Below are positions 7,654 to 12,569 of a stretch of 12,569 bases of DNA, piece after piece. Both the position numbers and the translations under genes were made by a program. This DNA comes from Rhodospirillaceae bacterium UBA6608. Lineage in GTDB: Bacteria > Pseudomonadota > Alphaproteobacteria > Rhodospirillales_A > Casp-alpha2. The first letter of the stretch is position 1, and each line of letters begins with the position of its first letter. The notes under the pieces were generated by a model. The model worked only from the letters and a program-made list of their open reading frames with translations, searched no databases and was not told the DNA's origin. The stretch lies in the NCBI GenBank assembly GCA_002433335.1, contig DJHY01000245.1, positions 1-12,569 on the forward strand, given 5' to 3'.

Positions 7654-10017
7654 TTGCGGTCGACCATTTCATATATTCGTCGGCCGACTTTCGTCGTCGC
7701 GATGGCGCTGCCACTTGTGGCCCTGCCGTACAACTTTCTCCTGTTCCATACGGCGGCGGAGTTCATTTCCGTCACCATCAGCTTGATGATCTTCTTCTTC
7801 GCTTGGTACGGGGCGGGACTAACCGGCAGGCCCATGTTCCATTTCCTGGGCAGCGGCTATTTTTGGATCGCCGTCTTGGACAGCCTCCACGCCCTGTCCT
7901 ACCAGGGAATGGGCATGTTGCCGGTCGATGGCCCCAATACCCCGACGCAACTGTGGGTCGCCGCCCGATATTTGCAAATGTTCGTATTCCTGGGCTTGAC
8001 CTTCCTCGGGCCTTTGGCCTGGGGCAAGGGATTGTCGTTCGTCTTCTTCGGCGTCATCTCGCTTGCTGTTGTCGCAGCGATCTTCAACGGCCATTTTCCG
8101 GATGCTTTTGTCCAAGGCCACGGCCTCACGCCGTTCAAGATTTACAGCGAGTACATCATCTGTATCGGCTTGCTCTGTACGCTTTGCGGTCTGTGGCGGC
8201 ATCGGATCTTGCTTGGCGGAGAAATCATCTGGCCGCTGGCGACTGCGATCGTACTGACGATCCTGTCCGAACTGGCCTTCACCCAATACGTCAGCATTTA
8301 TGGCGATGCCAATGCGCTTGGCCACGTTTTGAAGGTCATGGCGTTCTATTTGCTATTCGCCTTGGTCCTCGACTTCGGCTTGACCAGGCCATTCACCCAC
8401 CTAGCCGACGAGATCAAACAACGGCAACAGACAGAGCGTGACCTGGAGCACGAACGCCTTCGGCTGGATGAGATCATCTGGGGCACCAATGCCGGAACCT
8501 GGGAATGGAATATCCAAACCGGCACGACCCGGTACAACGAACGTTGGGCCGAAATGATTGGGTACACCCTGGAAGAATTAGCGCCGACAACGATCCAGAC
8601 CTGGCGCAACCTATGTCATCCGGCGGACCTGCAGCATGCCTCTGCGCTGCTTGAACGGCACTTCTCGGGAAAGACGCCGTTCTACGAAGCAGAACTCCGC
8701 ATGCGCCACAGGCAGGGCCATTGGATCTGGGTCCATGTTCGCGGCAAGGTCGTGGAATGGCTGCGCCCCGGCGTGCCGCTACGCATGAGCGGCACTCACG
8801 TCGACATCACCCAACGCCACGAATTCGAAGACCAACTGCGCCAGGCGCGGGAAGAGGCCGACCGCGCCAACCGCGCCAAATCAGATTTCCTGGCCAGCAT
8901 GAGCCACGAATTGCGCACGCCGTTGAACGCCATCCTGGGGTTCGGGCAGATGCTGCAACTGATCCAGGCAGGAAACCTGACCGAGAAGCAGAACGAATAC
9001 GTCGATCATATTCTGAACAGCGGACATAACCTGCTCGACCTGATCAACGACATTCTCGACTTGGCCAAGATCGAGGCCAATCGCATGTCCGTCTTCATTG
9101 AATCCCTGGAGGTCGGCACCATCGTTCAAGAATGCGTGGCGCAGATCGAGCCCCTTTGCGCCAAGAGCAATGTGACGATCGTTGACCAAACAGAGGCAGA
9201 GGCGCTGCCCGCCTGCCGCACGGATCGGCTTCGGTTGCGCCAGGTTCTGCTGAATCTTCTGTCCAACGCCATCAAGTACAACACCGACCACGGCAAGATC
9301 TTCATCAAGGCAGAGACCCTGCCGGACGGGTTCCTGCGCATCTCGGTGCGCGACACCGGCATCGGCATCGACACGGATAAACAAGACCGCGTGTTCGCCT
9401 TGTTCGAACGCCTGGAGAAAGACCCGTCCCTGACCTCGACCGGGTCCGGGATCGGCTTGACCGTCTCTAAAATGCTGGTCGAACGCATGGGTGGGCGGAT
9501 CGGGTTTTCCAGCACGCGGGGCGAAGGCAGCACGTTTTGGGTCGACTTGCCCCTGGCCACGAACGACACCGTCCTGATCTGGAGCGAGCAATACCGCGTC
9601 GGCGTCGACGCCATCGACAGCGACCATCAGGTCATTTTCGACCTTACCAACAAGGTTTCCCAACACGGCCTGAGCGACGGGGAAATCCACAAGGTCATCG
9701 AAGAAATGATCGCTTATACCCGGCGCCATTTCCGCCGCGAAGAGGCCATCATGGCGGCCTGCGGTTACGAAGGGCTGGACGAGCATCAACGCTACCACCG
9801 AAACCTGGAAGATCAGATCGACGACTTGGCCGAACAATACGACAAAAGCCTGGACACCCAGGCGCTCGACAGAATCCGATCGTTCCTGCGCAACTGGTGG
9901 AGCGGCCACATCATGGACGTCGACACCACGATCGCCGCCTATGCCGAGGGGAAGGACGATCAAATCCAAGCCGCGCTTGCGGACCTCAAAAACAACGGCG
10001 CCGTCACCCAGCGTTGA
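7654..10017 (+). CDS. MASE3-PAS histidine kinase with C-terminal hemerythrin domain
   Basis: A 787-aa membrane sensor kinase (796 aa if started at 7627). Order, numbered from 7654: about eight membrane helices at 13-245 forming a MASE3 sensor (FHTAAEF 31-37, LDSLHALSYQGMG 75-87, QLWVAARYL 99-107); PAS about 275-390 (NAGTWEWN); HisKA with SHELRTP at 417-423, phosphoacceptor His418; HATPase with N box Asn538, DTGIGI at 567-572 and TGSGIGL at 596-602; bacteriohemerythrin domain about 641-765. All seven di-iron ligands are visible: His658, His692, Glu696, His711, His715, His752, Asp757. The hemerythrin part could sense O2, NO, redox state or iron and tune the kinase; that is inference. There is no receiver domain, and no response regulator is encoded in the window, so it is an orphan kinase here. 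The start is chosen by AGGAG at 7641-7645; ATG at 7633 remains possible. The gene has its own control region with inverted repeats upstream. Confidence 0.95.
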   Translation: MRSTISYIRRPTFVVAMALPLVALPYNFLLFHTAAEFISVTISLMIFFFAWYGAGLTGRPMFHFLGSGYFWIAVLDSLHALSYQGMGMLPVDGPNTPTQLWVAARYLQMFVFLGLTFLGPLAWGKGLSFVFFGVISLAVVAAIFNGHFPDAFVQGHGLTPFKIYSEYIICIGLLCTLCGLWRHRILLGGEIIWPLATAIVLTILSELAFTQYVSIYGDANALGHVLKVMAFYLLFALVLDFGLTRPFTHLADEIKQRQQTERDLEHERLRLDEIIWGTNAGTWEWNIQTGTTRYNERWAEMIGYTLEELAPTTIQTWRNLCHPADLQHASALLERHFSGKTPFYEAELRMRHRQGHWIWVHVRGKVVEWLRPGVPLRMSGTHVDITQRHEFEDQLRQAREEADRANRAKSDFLASMSHELRTPLNAILGFGQMLQLIQAGNLTEKQNEYVDHILNSGHNLLDLINDILDLAKIEANRMSVFIESLEVGTIVQECVAQIEPLCAKSNVTIVDQTEAEALPACRTDRLRLRQVLLNLLSNAIKYNTDHGKIFIKAETLPDGFLRISVRDTGIGIDTDKQDRVFALFERLEKDPSLTSTGSGIGLTVSKMLVERMGGRIGFSSTRGEGSTFWVDLPLATNDTVLIWSEQYRVGVDAIDSDHQVIFDLTNKVSQHGLSDGEIHKVIEEMIAYTRRHFRREEAIMAACGYEGLDEHQRYHRNLEDQIDDLAEQYDKSLDTQALDRIRSFLRNWWSGHIMDVDTTIAAYAEGKDDQIQAALADLKNNGAVTQR

Positions 10018-10050
10018 TTTCCCCGGCCGGATCGCGCATCGTCCGGGACC

Positions 10051-10070
10051 GCCCGGCGCCGACGCCGGGC
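10051..10070. other. GC-rich hairpin without T tract between kinase and binding-protein genes
   Basis: A perfect 8-bp stem GCCCGGCG (10051-10058) / CGCCGGGC (10063-10070) with loop CCGA lies in the 96-bp gap between the two genes. No T run follows on either strand, so it is not a standard intrinsic terminator. It may be an RNA-stability or attenuating hairpin, or a REP-like element; only one copy is evident. Confidence 0.5.
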
Positions 10071-10113
10071 CGCCAAAAAGCAAACCCATACAAATCAGGG
10101 ACGGAAACAATCC

Positions 10114-10842
10114 ATGACCAAAGAAGCCATTGCTGAGTTGCTGGACGCATCGGAACTGCGTGTCGGCATCAACCTGGGCAACATCCTGCTGGTGACCGGA
10201 AAGCGCGCCAACGGCGACCCGGACGGCATCGCCCCCGACATGGCGACGGGCATCGCCGAAACGCTGGGCGTCAAGGTTCGCCTGGATGCCTATGACACGC
10301 CGGGCGAAGTCGCCGACGCCGCCGAACGCGGCGACCTGGACATCGGTCTGATCGCGATCGAACCGAAGCGCGCCGAAGTCATCGACTTCTGCGACGCCTA
10401 TGTCGAAATCGAAGCCACCTATCTGGTGCCGGACGCCTCGCCCTTTCAAAAGGTCGAAGACGTCGACGCACCCGGCGTGAAGATCGCCGTTTCGGAACGC
10501 GCCGCCTATGACCTGTATCTGTCGCGCACCTTGAAGAACGCCGAACTGGTTCGGGCCAAGGGCCTGCCGGGGGCGTTCGAACTGTTCAAGCGCGAAAAGC
10601 TGGACGCCCTGGCGGGCTTGGTTCCGGCGCTGCGCGAAAACGCCGCCGACATGCCGGGCACGCGCCTGCTGCCGGGCCGCTATACCGCGGTCAAACAAGC
10701 CATCGGCACCCGTCATGGCAAACCGGCCCTGAAAGCCGTGGTCCAGGCCTACATCGCCGAAGCCAAGGCCAGCGGCCTGGTCCAGAAGTTGATCGACAAG
10801 CACGGCGTGACCGGGAAACTGGCCGTCGCCCAAGACGATTGA
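10114..10842 (+). CDS. Solute-binding-protein family 3-like domain protein without signal peptide
   Basis: A 242-aa protein matching the bacterial extracellular solute-binding fold of polar-amino-acid transporters (SBP_bac_3). Visible features: LRVGIN at 15-20, the DGIAPDMATGIAETLG region at 37-52, GDLDIGLIAIEPKRAEVIDFCDAY at 73-96 (the family pattern of D-x-G then R-x3-I-D-F-x-x-x-Y), KIAVSER at 123-129 in the second lobe, and a C-terminal helix. The N-terminus (MTKEAIAELLDAS) is acidic with no hydrophobic stretch or lipobox, so export by Sec is not expected and the protein should be cytoplasmic, unlike true transport receptors. No permease or ATPase gene adjoins it. The ATG at 10114 follows a weak AGGGACGGA site. 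It lies 96 nt after the hemerythrin kinase in the same direction and could be co-transcribed. It may be a soluble ligand sensor or a repurposed enzyme of this fold such as a dehydratase; ligand unknown. Confidence 0.85.
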   Translation: MTKEAIAELLDASELRVGINLGNILLVTGKRANGDPDGIAPDMATGIAETLGVKVRLDAYDTPGEVADAAERGDLDIGLIAIEPKRAEVIDFCDAYVEIEATYLVPDASPFQKVEDVDAPGVKIAVSERAAYDLYLSRTLKNAELVRAKGLPGAFELFKREKLDALAGLVPALRENAADMPGTRLLPGRYTAVKQAIGTRHGKPALKAVVQAYIAEAKASGLVQKLIDKHGVTGKLAVAQDD

Positions 10843-10879
10843 TGTAACGACGACTGATCAAGAGTCGATTGATGGAAAC

Positions 10880-10907
10880 GGGGTCCGGCCATGCCGGGCC
10901 CCTTTTT
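10880..10907 (+). terminator. Rho-independent terminator after the binding-protein gene
   Basis: A 10-bp stem with one T-G wobble, GGGGTCCGGC (10880-10889) / GCCGGGCCCC (10893-10902), loop CAT, is followed by five T residues (10903-10907). It stands between convergent genes. Read on the minus strand the same hairpin is followed by GTTTCC, so it may also weakly end the TPR gene. Confidence 0.9.
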
Positions 10908-10926
10908 CGTGACCCGATCCGGGAGC

Positions 10927-12291
10927 CTAGGCGCTGCGCGCCAGCTGCTTGACCCGTTGCAGGTTTTTCTCGATCACGATCACGCGCTTCTGGTTCCCCG
11001 CCGCGCGATAGATTTCCGACGCGCCTGAAAAATACTTCTGCGCATCGGCGACCAGTTCTTTCGACGGCTGGCGCTTGGCCAGGGCGAAGCAAGCCGCACC
11101 CAGGTTGTTGGCCGTCTGCGCCCACAACAGAGGCACCAATTCCTTTTTGCGCACGTCCAACGCCTTCTTGAAGGCATCGACGGCGCGCGACGCCATTTCC
11201 GGCCCCTGCGCCCGCTCGCCCAAGGCCAGCAGAACCGTGCCGTAGCCGTTCATGGCCTCGGCCCAGCGGCCCGGATTCAATTCCGGATCGAACGCGGCCA
11301 GGGCGTCTTCGAACGCCTGGGCGGATTCCTTCAGGCGCGCCGGGGTCGTTTCCTTGTTGCCGATCTTGTACAGGACCATCGCCATGTTGATCAGGGCCAG
11401 CGCGTATTCGTTGGGGAACTTTTCCCGGCCCAGGGCGTCCGCGACCTCGCGGTAAGCGGCGGCGGCAGCGGCCAGAGCATCGGCGTCCGCTTCCTGCACG
11501 GCCTTCAATTGCAGACCGTCGGCAAAATGGTTCTGCGCCAAGGCCCAAAGCAGCAGGCTCTCGCCCTTGTCGATGGTCTTGACCGCGTCCTGATAGGCCT
11601 TCAAGGCCCGAGCCAGATACTTCTTACCACCGACCCGCCACAACGACAGGCAGACATTGCCGTAGCAGATCAGGCAGGACGCCAGATGCGGCGGCTCCAG
11701 ATGGGGTGGGTCGCTCCACACCTTTTCCAGGGCCTTCATCTCGCTTTCCAGCATCGCCGCCAATTGCTTGCGGGCGCCCTTATGGACCGGCAACAAGGCC
11801 CCCATGGCCGAGACCAGGATCAGCTTGTACAGGTCGCGGGGAATGGGGTTCGGCAGGGTCAGGTGATCGAGCGGGCTGAACGTACCCGCCGCCCCTTCGG
11901 CAGCGCCGACCGGCAGGAACCGCAGCTCGACCGCCGTGCCCAGGTCGACCATACCGCCCCAAACCAATAGATCGGCCTCGTCCTCGCGCAGCCATTCGGC
12001 TCCGGTCCGGGCCGATTCCTGCAGCGCGCTGAACAACGAAATCTTGGGGTTCAGGCGGATCGCCTGATTACAGCGATAGACCGCGACATCGACGATCGCA
12101 GCGAAGATATCGGCCAGGGTTTCAGTGATCTTGTCGCCGCCGGCGCCATCGACATCGGCCAGCACGATGCTGGCGGTCGAGCCGGACATCTCCGACGGCA
12201 CGAAGCCGCCGCCGACCCGCTGCGCCTTGCGTCGGGCTTTCTTCTTGGTCTTGCGACCGCCCAGCCCGAAAAGTGCCCTGAGAAACCCCAT
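10927..12291 (-). CDS. TPR-rich protein with basic N-terminus, function unknown
   Basis: A 454-aa protein I cannot assign to a named function. Residues 1-26 begin with a short amphipathic stretch (MGFLRALFGLGG) followed by a strongly basic run (RKTKKKARRKAQR). Residues about 38-130 form an alpha/beta region, with ASIVLADVDGAGGDKITETLA and ADLLVWGGMVDLGTAVELRFL segments that recall the TolB-like N-terminal region found with TPRs in class III adenylate cyclase-type proteins; this likeness is by eye. From about 200 to 450 lie tandem helical pairs with TPR character (KYLARALKAYQDAV 224-237, AYREVADALG 279-288, SAQAFEDALAAFDP 323-336, AVDAFKKALDV 370-380, NNLGAACFALAK 395-406). No signal peptide or sure membrane span; probably a cytoplasmic scaffold, perhaps membrane-associated through its basic N-terminus. 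The ATG at 12291 has no good ribosome site. It lies 170 nt downstream of the DUF1674 gene on the same strand and converges on the binding-protein gene. Confidence 0.88.
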   Translation of the reverse strand: MGFLRALFGLGGRKTKKKARRKAQRVGGGFVPSEMSGSTASIVLADVDGAGGDKITETLADIFAAIVDVAVYRCNQAIRLNPKISLFSALQESARTGAEWLREDEADLLVWGGMVDLGTAVELRFLPVGAAEGAAGTFSPLDHLTLPNPIPRDLYKLILVSAMGALLPVHKGARKQLAAMLESEMKALEKVWSDPPHLEPPHLASCLICYGNVCLSLWRVGGKKYLARALKAYQDAVKTIDKGESLLLWALAQNHFADGLQLKAVQEADADALAAAAAAYREVADALGREKFPNEYALALINMAMVLYKIGNKETTPARLKESAQAFEDALAAFDPELNPGRWAEAMNGYGTVLLALGERAQGPEMASRAVDAFKKALDVRKKELVPLLWAQTANNLGAACFALAKRQPSKELVADAQKYFSGASEIYRAAGNQKRVIVIEKNLQRVKQLARSA

Positions 12292-12461
12292 TCTGAATTC
12301 TTAGTCCGAATTTTCTATGTCGGCGCGCCGCCCCGGTTTCATCCTTGCGGATGCCGATGGCGTGGCCGCGTCCTCGCCCGAAGAAGATAGAATGTCCCAG
12401 TGCCGCGCCAAGGGCAAGACCCGGAACCCGTTTATGATTTTGAAGACAATACGCTAGCGGA

Positions 12462-12569
12462 TCAAAAATCGATGCATCGACCGTTTTTCTCCCAATCGCC
12501 GAAGCGCGTGGGATCGGCGGGCGCGGCGGAATCGCCTTCGGCCTTGGCCCCTTCCGGCTTGGCCGCGGG
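12462..12569 (-). CDS. DUF1674/SDHAF4-like succinate dehydrogenase assembly factor, C-terminal fragment
   Basis: Reading the minus strand in from the window edge gives 35 residues ending in a TGA stop at 12464-12462. The tail DPTRFGDWEKNGRCIDF matches the diagnostic C-terminus of the DUF1674 family (pattern DPTR[FY]GDWE-x2-GR-C-x-DF). The mitochondrial homologue SDHAF4 binds flavinylated SdhA and promotes succinate dehydrogenase assembly; alphaproteobacterial proteins are small, so perhaps half is present. Upstream of the motif is an Ala/Pro/Lys/Glu-rich linker, as usual for the family. The start lies outside the window. Confidence 0.9.
   Translation of the reverse strand, partial: PAAKPEGAKAEGDSAAPADPTRFGDWEKNGRCIDF

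Noticed and set aside
7970..7979. Perfect palindrome ATTTGCAAAT, resembling an ScfR/RamB-type site
   Set aside because: It lies inside the membrane-helix coding part of the kinase gene (codons for RYLQMF), 0.3 kb past the start, with no other promoter features; chance is the simpler reading.
7485..8441. 318-codon plus-strand frame overlapping the start of the kinase gene
   Set aside because: It begins at the terminator and runs out of frame through the MASE3 coding region; the product is arginine-rich and low in pattern, unlike the clear MASE3 frame.
8881..10833. 650-codon open frame on the minus strand across the kinase and binding-protein genes
   Set aside because: It runs antisense through two genes with intact motifs and through their intergenic gap. 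Composition is that of a mirror frame and no domain is recognisable.
12317..12457. 46-codon plus-strand frame in the gap between the TPR and DUF1674 genes
   Set aside because: It has no ribosome-binding site (AATTTTCT precedes the ATG), no recognisable motif, and lies opposite the likely transcript running from DUF1674 to the TPR gene. The 170-bp gap shows no clear terminator either.

Overview
The window is GC-rich, densely coding bacterial DNA. The gene set points to an alphaproteobacterium, probably of the Rhodospirillales: a short-chain-acyl regulator of the ScfR/RamB type, an M81 (MlrC-like) peptidase, a DUF1674/SDHAF4-type succinate dehydrogenase assembly factor, and several multidomain membrane sensors. 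The taxon is inferred from gene content only. I see no phage, insertion sequence, CRISPR array, tRNA or rRNA, and no obvious foreign island.

Layout. (1) 3-1475, +: the 3' three quarters of acetyl-CoA synthetase (acs), closed by a strong terminator. (2) 1624-4763, +: a probable two-gene unit of an M81 metallopeptidase followed 23 nt later by a membrane diguanylate cyclase with a periplasmic solute-binding (NMT1-like) sensor domain. (3) 4751-6163, -: an ScfR-type XRE regulator of acetate/propionate metabolism, convergent with the cyclase and overlapping it by 13 bp. (4) 6164-6362: an AT-rich divergent control region with a tandem 8-bp repeat and an inverted repeat. (5) 6363-7415, +: a divergent ketopantoate-reductase-fold protein with an altered active site, then a terminator. 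(6) 7416-7653: control region with two adjoining inverted repeats lying over a possible promoter. (7) 7654-10017, +: a MASE3-PAS-histidine kinase-hemerythrin hybrid sensor. (8) 10114-10842, +: a solute-binding-protein-like domain without a signal peptide, then a terminator. (9) 10927-12291, -: a TPR-rich protein of unknown function. (10) 12462-12569, -: the C-terminal end of a DUF1674/SDHAF4 protein, cut by the window edge.

How the genes may fit together. Acs makes acetyl-CoA and the ScfR regulator belongs to a family that reads short-chain acyl-CoA status, so the left half has a carbon-assimilation theme; the link between them is inference. The rest is signalling: one protein couples a periplasmic ligand domain to c-di-GMP synthesis, and another couples an integral-membrane sensor and a non-heme di-iron hemerythrin domain to histidine-kinase output. 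No response regulator, EAL/HD-GYP protein or transporter permease is present, so the partners of these sensors lie elsewhere. The most unusual items are the kinase-hemerythrin hybrid with its palindromic promoter region, the signal-less solute-binding protein beside it, and the ScfR/reductase divergent pair.
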